Origin: Hymenolepis diminuta | Lineage: Eukaryota; Platyhelminthes; Cestoda; Cyclophyllidea; Hymenolepididae | Direction of reading: 5' to 3' | Assembly: GCA_900708905.1 (NCBI GenBank) | Contig: CAADRB010000020.1 | Location: 1,258,626-1,322,625 of the forward strand | DNA length: 64,000 nucleotides | In this document: positions 51,401 to 55,619 of the stretch, piece after piece | Layout of the letters: the number at the start of each line of letters is the position of its first letter | How positions within the stretch are numbered: the first letter of the stretch is position 1 | Made by a program: the position numbers and the translations under genes | The notes under the pieces: generated by a model | The model's database searches: none | The model's input: only the letters and a program-made list of their open reading frames with translations | Told to the model about the DNA's origin: nothing

Positions 51401-51564
51401 AGTGGTGGGTGATCTGGAATGATTGCAAGATGCCATCCAATGGCAGATACTATCTGAAAACTACTGGTCACATCGGCTTGAAGATCTAATGTGTCTTCCA
51501 GGATATCCTGGACCAGTTTTTCTTCTTTCAGCTCAGAGGGCAGTATTTCCAACAAGGTCTCAGT
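298..51564 (-). CDS. unc-89: UNC-89/obscurin-like giant muscle protein, multi-exon, 3' end beyond the left edge
   Basis: This entry spans all exons listed separately below. Domain order is: acidic repeat region, SH3, DH, PH, acidic linker, Ig-Ig, four KSP Ig-like modules with charged spacers, four Ig, eight FN3, RS-rich linker, two Ig, pseudokinase. SH3-DH-PH followed by Ig modules, a KSP-rich region and a C-terminal kinase is the hallmark of nematode UNC-89 and related obscurins, which sit at the M-line, scaffold thick filaments and activate Rho. I joined exons by GT..AG borders and reading phase; every junction from 48204 to 298 keeps frame. The gene continues left of base 298, where UNC-89 proteins carry a second, active kinase. 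The true start codon is not established: it is either upstream of 51564 or, for a shorter form, in the exon at 38532-38554. Titin and twitchin are unlikely because they lack the SH3-DH-PH head. Confidence 0.85.
500..676 (-). CDS. unc-89: UNC-89 exon: pseudokinase C-lobe, middle
   Basis: The acceptor is TTTCTCTCTAG and the donor GTAGGT. It continues the helix F-G region as LLFGNHPVVNSADAILKS and ends with the helix H segment EAIDFLRHLLATEP. Between them lies an acidic stretch VEDRLSELATSSAEEFERDV. Junctions on both sides preserve a single kinase reading frame. Confidence 0.88.
749..1101 (-). CDS. unc-89: UNC-89 exon: catalytic loop to helix F of pseudokinase
   Basis: The exon opens with PDNIIF, the end of the catalytic loop, with its Asn kept. 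About 36 residues rich in Gly, Ser and Leu follow before VKLTGFSMA, which aligns with the beta-8/DFG segment; the DFG position reads GFS, so the Mg-binding Asp is absent. The APE motif is intact (AAPELL), and helix F reads ADVWSMGVIAYLL, as in active kinases. The fold is therefore conserved but the metal site is not. The inserted stretch between catalytic loop and DFG position is longer than in typical kinases. Confidence 0.9.
1178..1316 (-). CDS. unc-89: UNC-89 exon: hinge to catalytic loop of pseudokinase
   Basis: The acceptor is TTCTTCTACTAG and the donor GTAAGT. It reads through the kinase hinge/helix D (LSGNHLLEEVL) and helix E (MLIKELLEAVAHVHEEGIVH) to HLNIQ. The HRD motif reads HLN, so the catalytic Asp is Asn, and the following Leu-Lys is Ile-Gln. 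With the GFS motif in the next exon, this makes phosphotransfer very unlikely. Confidence 0.9.
1389..1592 (-). CDS. unc-89: UNC-89 exon: N-lobe of pseudokinase
   Basis: Preceded by CCACTAG and ending at the donor GTGAGG. It encodes the glycine-loop end (GSFSRAHLL), beta-3 with the conserved Lys (EYVGKIYAL), helix C with a Glu in AREFECLNRL and beta-4/5 (HHNNVVEMVDAIV, LVLVTER). The ATP-loop pattern GxGxxG is reduced to ATGSFS, keeping only the middle Gly. The beta-3 Lys and helix C Glu remain, so nucleotide binding cannot be ruled out. Confidence 0.88.
1593..3988 (-). other. intron within the pseudokinase N-lobe
   Basis: A 2.4 kb intron between the codon ACC and the glycine loop. It has no coding segment that I can support. 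Part of it (about 3505-3765) is a copy of a dispersed repeat listed separately. Confidence 0.7.
3505..3765 (+). repeat. dispersed repeat family R1, copy
   Basis: By eye it shares ordered blocks with 45660-45990: taagaccgac, ttgattaaatga, acaaatgttcac/acaagcatttgct, aatccag, gaaatttgaatt, gtttcccacaa and tttttgtat. Copies are diverged. No coding capacity is evident; the element class is unknown. Confidence 0.6.
3989..4067 (-). CDS. unc-89: UNC-89 exon: linker between Ig and pseudokinase
   Basis: The acceptor is TGTATTTTCAG and the donor GTAAGC. It reads EALTPRTITPRWSNIEK then HYFVLHKIA, the beta-1 strand of the kinase N-lobe, and completes Thr with the first base of the next exon. Only this frame links the Ig domain on one side to the glycine loop on the other. 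Confidence 0.82.
4187..4530 (-). CDS. unc-89: UNC-89 exon: Ig (I-set-like) domain before the kinase
   Basis: Acceptor CTTCAG, donor GTAAGA. It contains one complete Ig module: APVITEVPLPI, the B-strand LLPCCVDA, the core Trp in ITWTRD, and the F-strand DAGLYTMIAENPAG. The F-strand Cys expected after Tyr-Thr is Met, so the usual B-F disulfide cannot form. A loop of about 25 residues rich in Gly, Ser and Glu lies before the E-strand. Confidence 0.88.
4531..5829 (-). other. intron between two Ig domains
   Basis: A 1.3 kb AT-rich intron with no repeat or coding segment that I can support. Confidence 0.65.
5830..5994 (-). CDS. unc-89: UNC-89 exon: C-terminal half of an Ig domain
   Basis: Acceptor TTTTATTTTAG, donor GTAAGT. 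It reads LRLFDLDERDFGTYTCKAVNAYGSA, the classical E-F-G strands of an I-set domain with the conserved Asp, Tyr and Cys. The first codon (AGG) is shared with the exon at 6702-6854. Confidence 0.9.
5995..6701 (-). other. intron inside an Ig domain, with SINE-like insert
   Basis: A 0.7 kb intron. Its middle (about 6140-6260) resembles the tRNA-derived SINE described at 14280-14400. Confidence 0.6.
6140..6260 (-). mobile_element. diverged copy of tRNA-derived SINE
   Basis: It shares the order tgcgcaccgatcggcac, a gap, aacctct..cttgacaga and a terminal gc-rich piece with the better copy at 14280-14400. The A and B boxes are degraded here. The assignment rests on similarity by eye to that copy. 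Confidence 0.45.
6702..6854 (-). CDS. unc-89: UNC-89 exon: N-terminal half of an Ig domain
   Basis: Acceptor TTTGCTTTTCAG, donor GTACGT. It reads IPPQFENASPEVIYVPTGG, the B-strand DLDLRCTL with its Cys and the C-strand FIWSFN with the core Trp. Spliced to 5830-5994 it gives one complete Ig domain with both Cys residues. Confidence 0.9.
6855..8003 (-). other. intron between RS-rich linker and Ig domain
   Basis: A 1.1 kb intron. I see no additional exon or recognisable repeat. Confidence 0.65.
8004..8057 (-). CDS. unc-89: UNC-89 exon: 54-nt Ser-rich linker
   Basis: Acceptor ATAAATTAG, donor GTAAGT. It reads ASLSMSNYGSLGSSYDS between the FN3 array and the following Ig domain, starting with the end of an Arg codon from the exon at 8137-8472, which ends RKRRSRST. 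The joined basic Ser-rich linker looks disordered and suited to phosphorylation. It is 18 codons long, so skipping it would not disturb the frame. Confidence 0.8.
8137..8472 (-). CDS. unc-89: UNC-89 exon: FN3 domain 8
   Basis: Acceptor AAAATTTTAG (before TGATTCCC), donor GTAAGT. The FN3 signature includes ELKWQTPRV, YEVQVRP, DWKVFKEGL and EYALRVVAVTTFGRGEPS. The exon ends with the basic stretch RKRRSRST that begins the RS-rich linker. Confidence 0.88.
8549..8890 (-). CDS. unc-89: UNC-89 exon: FN3 domain 7
   Basis: Acceptor GTTTTAG, donor GTAAGT. It reads ELAPDLSYQKARVDVSKVDE, a long beta segment LEVFFSHHILAS, EWEKIATGL and PYSFRIVGRNQFGVGLPS. The closing motif (Tyr..Arg..G-x-N-x-x-G-x-G-x-P-S) is typical of titin-type FN3 domains. 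Single-exon module with phase 1 on both sides. Confidence 0.87.
8891..10079 (-). other. intron between FN3 domains 6 and 7
   Basis: A 1.2 kb AT-rich intron without recognisable content. Confidence 0.65.
10080..10465 (-). CDS. unc-89: UNC-89 exon: FN3 domain 6
   Basis: Acceptor ACTCTCTAG, donor GTGAGT. An FN3 module opening VEDLKVLIVAPRSVFLRW and closing YRVIALLNGQPCAPSRPVRI. Between the first strands is an insertion of about 35 residues rich in Ser, Arg, Asp and Gly, which is unusual for the domain. Confidence 0.83.
10466..11672 (-). other. intron between FN3 domains 5 and 6
   Basis: A 1.2 kb intron. It carries an inverted copy of dispersed repeat R1 at about 10680-10810; the rest is plain AT-rich sequence. 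Confidence 0.65.
10680..10810 (-). repeat. dispersed repeat family R1, inverted copy
   Basis: On the minus strand it reads gattcatgaaatttgaat, then ttttgga, then ttgtacagcccgag and aaaatcaaacgaag. The same order is seen on the plus strand at 45760-45850 and 62595-62630. Confidence 0.55.
11673..13506 (-). CDS. unc-89: UNC-89 exon: FN3 domains 1 to 5
   Basis: A 1.83 kb exon, acceptor CCTATTTTAG, donor GTACGT, encoding about 611 residues with five consecutive FN3 modules. Each has the core Trp (ICWSPV, ITWTDP, LHWKEA, LKWEES, LDWSSC), and most have a closing R-x-x-A/P-x-N segment (LRVLAENALGTGPPS, VRIRAYNEFGTSEPS, IRVVCRNDYGSTLP, IRLLALTNDGM, YRVIPINRYGEGPE). Domain 3 has a Cys-containing insert EYCDDCVRG. 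UNC-89 of nematodes has far fewer FN3 domains, so the array looks expanded; that is from family knowledge, not from a comparison here. Confidence 0.9.
13584..13756 (-). CDS. unc-89: UNC-89 exon: C-terminal half of I-set Ig domain
   Basis: Acceptor TAACACAG, donor GTAAAA. It reads RHNGEIVETDDYHRIRTYDN, then STLKIFSVEPKDRGVYICSAVNELGK: a canonical I-set end with Asp-x-Gly-x-Tyr-x-Cys. The first Trp codon is shared with the exon at 13828-13956. Confidence 0.92.
13828..13956 (-). CDS. unc-89: UNC-89 exon: N-terminal half of I-set Ig domain
   Basis: Acceptor CCTTTTCAAG, donor GTAAGA. It reads AVSVVDGIAPMFTKKLTDMD and SMELTCRVVGDPIPHFFW, with the B-strand Cys and C-strand Trp. Together with the previous entry it forms the most typical Ig domain of the window, directly before the FN3 array. 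Confidence 0.9.
13957..15033 (-). other. intron with tRNA-derived SINE
   Basis: A 1.1 kb intron between two Ig exons. The part at 14280-14400 is the SINE described separately; related fragments may extend left to about 14100. Confidence 0.65.
14280..14400 (-). mobile_element. tRNA-derived SINE
   Basis: On the minus strand an A box (TAGCACAGGTGG, 14379-14390) is followed about 45 bases later by a B box (GGTTCGGTGCC, 14327-14337). Together these form the internal RNA polymerase III promoter of tRNAs. The segment between them is tRNA-like but does not fold as a clean tRNA, and the sequence runs on into an unrelated tail. A second diverged copy at 6140-6260 supports a dispersed element rather than a working tRNA gene. 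Confidence 0.6.
15034..15233 (-). CDS. unc-89: UNC-89 exon: C-terminal half of an Ig-like domain
   Basis: Acceptor TTACAG, donor GTTAGT. It reads SGNYFALTIPAVSRYQLGEYKLKL, the E-F strands of an Ig fold with Tyr-Lys-Leu instead of Tyr-x-Cys. A linker ENTANPPF-like segment and KVDFESTQLDSPK lead to the next Ig domain. Confidence 0.85.
15304..15983 (-). CDS. unc-89: UNC-89 exon: one Ig-like domain and the start of another
   Basis: Acceptor TTTTATTTCAG, donor GTGAGT. A basic linker (PARKDPAKRRARADNQK) follows the first residues. Then comes an Ig-like module (QPLSLIADLNV, VSWSRNGVPL, TIDDVGFYSVTYNPLP), an acidic linker, and the first half of a second module (PTPVFTKELPTEIRVSEGD, ITLDAEIAE, PIWSVNGHDID) completed by 15034-15233. 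In both modules the F-strand Tyr is kept but the disulfide Cys residues are not. Confidence 0.88.
16051..20244 (-). CDS. unc-89: UNC-89 giant exon: Ig-like modules and charged KSP region
   Basis: One 4,194-bp exon, acceptor CATTTTTAG, donor GTGAGT, encoding about 1,397 residues. Counting from the Val codon at 20230, residues 16-107 and 237-320 are Ig-like modules. Residues 386-493, 671-776, 848-956 and 1074-1181 are four copies of one Ig-like module with the signature LWWTKNG..F.DV.G, then K(S/T)PK/R and later ATYVL.GEP..KR.FK. Residues 1297-1393 form a last Ig-like module. The spacers are rich in Lys, Glu and Ser with many KKKKS-x-DE blocks, recalling the KSP (RCSD) region of nematode UNC-89. 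No Cys occurs from about residue 89 to 1303. This region probably acts as a charged elastic spacer with phosphorylation sites; that is inference. Confidence 0.9.
16688..17011 (-). repeat. unc-89: KSP Ig-like module, copy 4
   Basis: It reads EKLELLTEVPLDTRQLKNE, LWWTKDGKPFIDVDGITSR and KTPKSTDVVLAKKDP, then SATYVLMGEPKIKRDFK. Here the KSP motif is KTP. It aligns without large gaps to the other three copies. Confidence 0.85.
17363..17689 (-). repeat. unc-89: KSP Ig-like module, copy 3
   Basis: It reads DKFQLTVNVPLDSRQLKSD, LWWTKNGKPFIDVDGIAPR and NKSPRTSEVGLIKKDP, then AATYVLIGEPRVKRGFK. Highly similar to copies 1, 2 and 4 in protein and recognisably so in DNA. Confidence 0.87.
17903..18220 (-). 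repeat. unc-89: KSP Ig-like module, copy 2
   Basis: It reads DKFELRTSVSLDSKQMKSD, LWWTKNGNPLTDVDGISSR and PKSPKSTDIELVKKEP, then AATYKLMGESGIKRGFK. It has the most divergent C'-strand (NPLT) of the four. Confidence 0.87.
18752..19075 (-). repeat. unc-89: KSP Ig-like module, copy 1
   Basis: It reads DDFKFLASIPLDARQLKSD, LWWTKNGKSFIDVNGVAPR and NKSPKSTDVELVKKGA, then AATYVLMGEPWVKRGFK. It is followed by the longest charged spacer (about 177 residues). Confidence 0.87.
20314..20388 (-). CDS. unc-89: UNC-89 exon: short acidic linker
   Basis: 75 bp, acceptor TTGTTCAG, donor GTTAGT. It reads DSVNTLDGVTNPFMEQIPEQ, an acidic stretch with no domain. Phase 1 on both sides, so it could be skipped without a frame change. 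Confidence 0.75.
20573..20710 (-). CDS. unc-89: UNC-89 exon: linker
   Basis: 138 bp, acceptor TCGTTGCAG, donor GTACGT. It reads DLDVEYFVFYQSAGDDESSL, then TYYTAEGSIMQLPKQDKPRP. The exon at 23538 ends in G and this one starts with AT, giving Asp; this fixes the acceptor. No known domain. Confidence 0.75.
21958..22009 (+). repeat. 30-bp tandem repeat doublet, left side of gap
   Basis: Nearly two copies of a 30-bp unit (atcaaggtcaatataccccc, then ccgtaatatgc). The stretch ends exactly where the N run begins and recurs unchanged, in the same orientation, at 22930-22980. Confidence 0.85.
22010..22810. other. assembly gap (801 N)
   Basis: Unsequenced. Its real length may differ from 801. Flanking repeats suggest that an array or a transposon copy was not assembled. 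Confidence 0.98.
22811..22929 (-). mobile_element. possible N-terminus of a Merlin (ISXO2-like) transposase
   Basis: On the minus strand an ATG starts MVNIVNLIKTASDEEF, then ISSLQTNGLIARQM, and runs open into the gap. The pattern (short helical start, hydrophobic helix, 'FL...GLI' just before an expected Cys-x-x-Cys) fits Merlin/ISXO2-like transposases, which are known from flatworms. The fragment is short, so the family call is tentative. Confidence 0.35.
22930..22980 (+). repeat. 30-bp tandem repeat doublet, right side of gap
   Basis: Same sequence and orientation as 21958-22009. It ends in a run of C followed directly by ggcgggtatatt, which forms an imperfect palindrome with the repeat end. 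Confidence 0.85.
23010..23460 (+). mobile_element. decayed Merlin-like transposase remnant
   Basis: Plus-strand pieces in shifting frames read in order: EYYKCSK, GGNFVSVSKNN, FSYDDLVKNL and, after a gap, LLLWHGRVRRLANQLAVK plus LIEFLMQFVQEAL. This matches the order in Merlin/ISXO2 transposases of a zinc-binding Cys pair, a 'vS.R...ff' segment, 'l.ddlv' and a helix-turn-helix-like 'W..g....a..l.v'. Stops and frameshifts make it a relic. Confidence 0.35.
23538..23735 (-). CDS. unc-89: UNC-89 exon: acidic linker after the PH domain
   Basis: Acceptor CCCAATTTCAG, donor GTTAGT. It reads GIADTIVDEALIQAHQTADA, a central NNQKRVSIVDDTP (a basic-Ser motif resembling a kinase site) and DSFYDADEIIKSKNLDSE. 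No globular domain; likely disordered. Shared codons on both sides keep frame. Confidence 0.8.
23736..25255 (-). other. intron with GC-rich island
   Basis: A 1.5 kb intron. The stretch at 23860-24115 is sharply richer in G+C than its surroundings and is described under findings; the rest is AT-rich with nothing recognised. Confidence 0.65.
25256..25430 (-). CDS. unc-89: UNC-89 exon: C-terminal half of PH domain
   Basis: Acceptor ATTTAATAG, donor GTCGGT. It reads LENVRLLTDEKEVGTENFEI, WDISNPDDPIKCVYTITP and the closing helix NQQAWIQDIQRAMKDKG, whose Trp is the invariant residue of the PH C-terminal helix. In DH-PH proteins this domain supports the exchange activity of the DH domain. Confidence 0.87.
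25431..27327 (-). other. intron inside the PH domain
   Basis: A 1.9 kb AT-rich intron; no exon or repeat supported. Confidence 0.65.
27328..27462 (-). CDS. unc-89: UNC-89 exon: N-terminal half of PH domain
   Basis: Acceptor TTTAATTTTAG, donor GTAAGA. It reads TLLKISNQKGEDIQEGFLIL, NRDYLLFIKKSPDG and KREILWKLP, the first strands of a PH domain of the RhoGEF type (FLF..LL..KK pattern). 45 codons with phase 0 at both ends. Confidence 0.85.
27463..30538 (-). other. intron between DH and PH domains
   Basis: A 3.1 kb intron containing the 54-nt cassette at 27749-27802 (separate entry). Otherwise AT-rich with no supported feature. Confidence 0.65.
27749..27802 (-). other. 54-nt phase-0 cassette with in-frame TAA, possible poison exon
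   Basis: It is flanked by ATTATTCAG and the strong donor GTGAGT. It is exactly 18 codons long, in the phase-0 position between the DH exon (ends ATG) and the PH exon (starts ACC). In that frame it reads LE-stop-FGDLTADEQKLLSST, and after the stop looks like a DH-PH linker (Gly-Asp-Leu...Leu-Leu). It may be a regulated exon that truncates the protein, a decayed exon, or hold an assembly error. Skipping it leaves an intact frame. Confidence 0.5.
30539..30964 (-). CDS. unc-89: UNC-89 exon: C-terminal part of DH (RhoGEF) domain
   Basis: Acceptor TTTAATTTCAG, donor GTAATT; 142 codons, phase 0 to phase 0. It reads ESQWAEYSAYFYHLNQWMQS, then the conserved DH helix region HLLEYLFAPRTHLSAYEHLL, NSLARYSSR, a long helix LEEAITALRQIQRRTNEALR and a Ser/Asn-rich tail. 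The block 'L..P..RL..Y..LL..L' typical of Dbl exchange factors is present as LFAPRTHLSAYEHLLNSLARYS, with His-Leu in place of the usual Arg-Leu. Confidence 0.88.
31038..31104 (-). CDS. unc-89: UNC-89 exon: short DH domain piece
   Basis: 67 bp, acceptor TTTGTTTCAG, donor GTATAC. In the frame set by its neighbours it reads LLMKFQVCILDPPQAANCFT, matching the 'IG..F......F..Y..Y' region of DH domains. The other open frame of this stretch does not fit the flanking phases. Confidence 0.78.
31175..31366 (-). CDS. unc-89: UNC-89 exon: start of DH domain
   Basis: Acceptor CATTTTAG, donor GTCGGT. It reads HALTDLAEEEEGYQFRIKML, then NTLDRLEGTQLENE, EEMMEATKGMLAHIDKILEL. This is the first helix region of a Dbl-type RhoGEF domain, with 'E..Y...L' visible. 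The exon continues directly from the basic end of the SH3 exon (LLKRR). Confidence 0.85.
31367..33800 (-). other. intron between SH3 and DH domains
   Basis: A 2.4 kb intron with a short pyrimidine-rich patch near 32640-32700 and a short (CA)n at 32234. Nothing coding. Confidence 0.6.
33801..34114 (-). CDS. unc-89: UNC-89 exon: SH3 domain
   Basis: Acceptor CTTCCTTAAAG, donor GTAGTT. It reads GRYYVSFGVEADKRRETS, LMTFEEDEVVERLDADNPDR, WVVEAAAPYRSGRLATVCLL. The pattern 'l.F..gd.ve.ld....rWvv......G' is an SH3 core, directly before the DH domain as in UNC-89. The last strand, normally 'G.vP..Y', is altered to LATVCLLEKP. A basic segment (FREEVLTVSNKQQECLLKRR) leads into DH. Confidence 0.85.
34115..35300 (-). 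other. intron before the SH3 exon
   Basis: A 1.2 kb AT-rich intron. Bases about 34970-35060 are a partial copy of dispersed repeat R1. Confidence 0.6.
34970..35060 (+). repeat. dispersed repeat family R1, partial copy
   Basis: It reads gactggtcaataagc, then atcgtggacatgcgttcact and ggatttcga, in the same order as 63250-63310. Confidence 0.5.
35301..35425 (-). CDS. unc-89: UNC-89 exon: basic Ser/Thr-rich segment before SH3
   Basis: Acceptor ATTTTCTAG, donor GTAAGT. It reads ASTSMSEVRRHSTQLRKLSS, HFSLNIDAFDTSRSLFDTWSE. It takes one base from the preceding exon, so both the exon at 38532 and, in principle, the large exon at 48204 can splice to it. An internal Met (MSEVRR) offers another possible start. 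Confidence 0.8.
35426..38531 (-). other. intron
   Basis: A 3.1 kb intron. At 35470-35680 there is a locally GC-richer patch without coding sense; the rest is AT-rich. Confidence 0.55.
38532..38554 (-). CDS. unc-89: UNC-89 microexon with a possible start codon
   Basis: 23 nt bounded by CTTTAG and the donor GTAACT, reading G-ATG-AGC onward: MSNQSKI, then V completed by the next exon. If internal, it joins the 34-nt exon at 47628 (codon CG/G, Arg) in frame. Alternatively the ATG, one base inside the exon, could begin a shorter protein after splicing of a leader or a non-coding first exon. The upstream polypyrimidine tract is weak. Confidence 0.5.
44330..44440 (+). repeat. dispersed repeat family R1, partial copy
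   Basis: It reads aaaatcaaatgaagaaagac, tcttagatac and ttttactctca, in the same order as 62605-62655. Confidence 0.5.
45660..45990 (+). repeat. dispersed repeat family R1, longest copy
   Basis: About 330 bases with the same ordered blocks as 3505-3765 plus an extra pyrimidine-rich segment (ttgatcccctaccttctacc). The short open frames here are not shared between copies, so I regard it as non-coding. Confidence 0.6.
47628..47661 (-). CDS. unc-89: UNC-89 microexon, 34 nt
   Basis: Acceptor TTTTCCCTTCCAAAG, donor GTAAGT. In the frame left by the big exon (one base over) it reads NSYVYHQKRTT and ends two bases into a codon, exactly what the next microexon needs. Strong borders and the phase fit on both sides support it; its shortness keeps confidence moderate. 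Confidence 0.5.
48204..51564 (-). CDS. giant acidic repeat exon, probable N-terminal extension of UNC-89
   Basis: A 3,361-bp exon, acceptor TTTTTTCTTTAG, donor GTAAGT, encoding about 1,120 residues. The first ~110 residues look structured (TETLLEILPSELKEEKLVQD, SAIGWHLAIIPDHPPLLTFI). After that the sequence is Glu/Ser-rich and probably disordered. It carries at least eight copies of a degenerate motif, Q-x-G-x-x-E-[IM]-S-x-x-F, for example QAGTSEMSSAF, QAGSSEMSVLF and CGSLEISTAF. There is no Ig, FN3 or spectrin repeat. Reading phases link it to the SH3-DH-PH exons, but it could instead belong to another gene that ends in the 9-kb stretch. I do not recognise a family. Confidence 0.75.
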
Positions 51565-54500
51565 CTAAAGAAAAAAGATGACATTTAACCTTCTGTAAAC
51601 AGAAAGTTTACTTTACTTTTTCATATTTCTGGAGCAACAACAACGGTTTACTGTTAATTTCATATTTTAATAACACATTTTATCAGAAGTTATCTATTTA
51701 TCTAGTACAATCTCAGGTCCATAGAATATAAAACTGCTAACAACAAAATCATATTTTTACTCACAACGTAAAGTAATATTTTTAGAAATTTTAAATTATA
51801 AAACTAATTTAATTTTAATGAAGTCCCCACCAACTTGGAAAAAACGACAAAAATGCCTTTTTTGATTATTTATTCCATAGAATTCCATTTGAATTGATAC
51901 TAATACAAAAATTACTAATTATAATCCATTATTATAGCTTATTATCATATTTGTTTAAGCATATCTAGTTGTAAAATGAGCATTGAAAAACCATTTTTAA
52001 TGAAATGTAAATTATCTATCATAAATCATGTGAATGTTAAAAAGTAGTGTTGGAAAAAATCAAAAGGATTTGCTACTTCATTATTATTAGTAATATACCC
52101 TGTCGCACTTACAATTTACATGATGAAAATATTTTAGGAGCGAAAAAATTTTATATTCCGATTCTTGCAGTACAGGTTAATTATAGTCAAAAGCAGCTCA
52201 TTTATATTAAATATTGATTTTTATGGAAGAGTTCTAATTAAAAGCAGTGAAATAGAAAACAATTCATATCAAAAAGGAAAAAAATGCGAAGCATTGGAAT
52301 TTTGGCGCATTTTCAGTAGCAGTACTCAGATTATTTCTCGGTAGCATTCTTTACAGGGCCAAATCGAGCAAGTACGTTTGGTCTTTTGTTGCAATATACT
52401 AGTTACTTTTGCAAAACATGCAACTTGTTATGTCTACTTGTAAGAATGAAATCTTATGGAGAGTTTCATGTCGAAATGCTATTCCCATTTTATAAGTCGG
52501 GGGATCACTTATGCTTCCAGAGACATTAAAAACAGTTGGGGAGTTGACTTATAAAATAAACTGTTTTCAGCACCGGTGACAGGCAATTATTAATAAGCGT
52601 GTTCTACTTGGTTCAATAAACATGTTATTTTAGAAAACTGCCGTCTGTCGAGGACTTTATGGTTTAACTTCCGTTAAAACAAAATGTGTTGATAATTTTC
52701 TTCACATTGAAAACTCGTACTTATTCCCTATTATTATTTCTATTAATGTTCTAACGTATCAAAGCAATGTTTTTATTAAATTAAAGTGAAAATAATTCAC
52801 CCCTTGTTGGACAAAGGCATGGAAATAAAAATATTTAATATGAAAAGTTTTTCCAAAAAATCAAAAGTGGTAATGATTTTAAGTTAATTCAACTTACTAG
52901 GTTCATAAAATTCAGTACAATTTTGTAATTTTTGGAATTTCCATGCGTACACATCAAATGCTATCAACCGATTTTTTTCGAAATTCGAATATTTCTATTG
53001 ACCCCCATTCTATTAAAATTTTCCATCAGGATACGATTAAGATTTTGAGTATATAGTTTTCATTAAGAAATTTCCTAAATAAAGATAGTAAAGTTTGACT
53101 ATTTCTGTCTTGAAACCTAGTCACTTATGTAGCTTCGGTTTCGACAGTTATCTTCGCTCGAACCTTTATATCTTGATATATTCTGAGAGCATTATATTAG
53201 GCTTTGAAGTTAACAGGATGAGAACTATAGTCGACGTCAATTTTCAAGCTTAAGTGTTTTCATACGTTTCCAAATTTTGCGAAACCGGTTGAATCTATCC
53301 AAGCGTAGAGGAAAGCGTACACTTGAATTCGCCAAATTTAAAATATTATGTGGTAATGCCACTTCCATCTTCAAAATTATATACTTATTGGTTAACATAT
53401 GATAAAATTTGGACTTTTTCATAATTTTGTTCTAATAGTGTCAGATTAAATCATGTTTTTATTTGAGAGAAACCAACGTTTTTTCGAGCATTAGAAAATT
53501 TTAAGTGTGGGATGTATATTAACTAACTGGAAAGAAACCAAGCAGGCCATCAACTTTCACGCAAACTAATTTTGTAGTTAATTTGACAAGTAGTTCCCCA
53601 GTATTTTGCAAAATACACCACTAACAAGGATTTCGTATTTGTTAACGAAAAAGCCTAATAAGGCAAATTAGAGTCGCGTTTGCATTCTCATTGCTTTCAA
53701 TCAGCTCCCTAATTTGCTAAAGTGTTGTCATTTATGAATCAATTTCTAATCGAAATGGATGCTTAGTGAAAAAATATGCTAGGTTTTGAGTAGTCTGAAG
53801 GTATATGTTTAGCGTTGAATTTGACATATATATAATAAACCACACACACAAATACCTCCATTAACAAATTATTAAAAAAGCGGTGTTTGAAGCCTTAATT
53901 GAATGCTACGGGTTCAGGACAGATGCATATTTAATGTCATGAACAAACTATACATTAACATAAGTTAAAACAGATTGTGATAGAATGAGCTATAGTACTA
54001 ATGATGCTTTAAAACTTAATTCGAAAACCGTTTCCTTTCAATGGAAGGAAAAGTTGCATTTAAAAAAGATCTTTCGCCTAAATTCAATCATATATCACCA
54101 TTTCAGATTACTATCTATGGACCAACAATAGCATAATACTTGCAACTATATAAGAAATGGCTTAAATAAAATTCATTTCAACTTTTTTTCATTAAAAACA
54201 GTATTACTTATGACAGTAAAGTAACATATGGAGAGCTTATTAAACATCAAGTATTCATTTCTGATTTACTTAATATTATGTAATTTTTACTACAAGCAAG
54301 CACTACGGTTATAAAAACACACATATACACATATATATAAACTGTTTTTTCAGTATATATTTAACTTTCAACTTTTTTGTAAATAATAAACAAAGATGTT
54401 GAATTCCCGGGTTAAGGAATTTTGAAAATATTGAATAACTCATAAAAGATATATCAAATAAATTCATTCTCTGCTGATGTGGAGAGGCTTTAAAATATGC

Positions 54501-55587
54501 AAAACAATTTTTATGAAGGATGTCATCCGGAAGTGTAAAGGTGTATATTATTTGTTCATTTCATTACTTTATTAGGTTCACAAATGATATAAAATATAAA
54601 TTTTATATATGTTATAATTCATTATATTTTGAATTAGTCATCATTGCTGATCTAACGGATGTTTTTCTCATGTCTGATTCTTCATAACTTAATAGACAGA
54701 ATATAGGTTAATAACTTAACATATTAGGGAAATGCAGTATCTTTCATATTCAGATGATAGTAATTATTATTATTGTAAATCTTAAAACTAAATATTTCAT
54801 TCACATCCTGAGTAGATAATTTCGGGCAACTTAAGCAATGCAAGTCGAAAATCAGTTATTTGGAAACAAAATTAAATAACTTATAATTATTTTATCGCAT
54901 TTTCAATGCCGGTTCTATTTTTAAATAGAAATTCAAATAAAGCATTTGCTTAATATTGAATTAGTCAAGAAAAGTAATACTGAAAACGGAAAAAATCATA
55001 AGACCTATTAATTTAAATATAAAACTAGAATTAAACGTATAGCGAATTCGAAATTCATGAGGAAACTTGTTAAAATATTGGAAGTTGTTTATAATAGATC
55101 ACAAAATGGCGTGAAATAGAATACTCGAATAACTTTGTAACGCTTTTTTCATATAGCTACTTATAAATAAGCGGCAACATGAGAATATACGCAAATGATT
55201 ATGAAAATACAAATTTAAAATAATTTAGGTTAAAGATTATACATCATTTAGATCCCATAGGCATTTTGAGATGTAAGTAGCATTATTTCACGGACAGCGA
55301 AATTAAATTCCACCGGACATAGTATTAGTTATTAGATATTACTGAACAAAGGCGAACTATTGAGTTTCAGTTTCTTAACTATACAGGCACAGAATATACA
55401 TTTAAACCTACTTTGCAGATGAACAAAATTTATTGATTTTAATGATAAAATGAGAAATATGAGAGTGTGTGAAATAAAATTTGTGCAGCAATTTGCCCTT
55501 TGTGTGAAAAATTTTAATTTTCAAGGCACGTTTGGGCAAACGTTAACGTACGACAATGTCATTTCATGGCAGAGAAAAACAGCTGCT

Positions 55588-55619
<32 letters not shown>

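Noticed and set aside
52896..52965. Minus-strand segment AFDVYAWKFQKLQNCTEF with a perfect GTAAGT donor
   Set aside because: The acceptor lacks a pyrimidine tract and the reading phase fits neither neighbouring exon.
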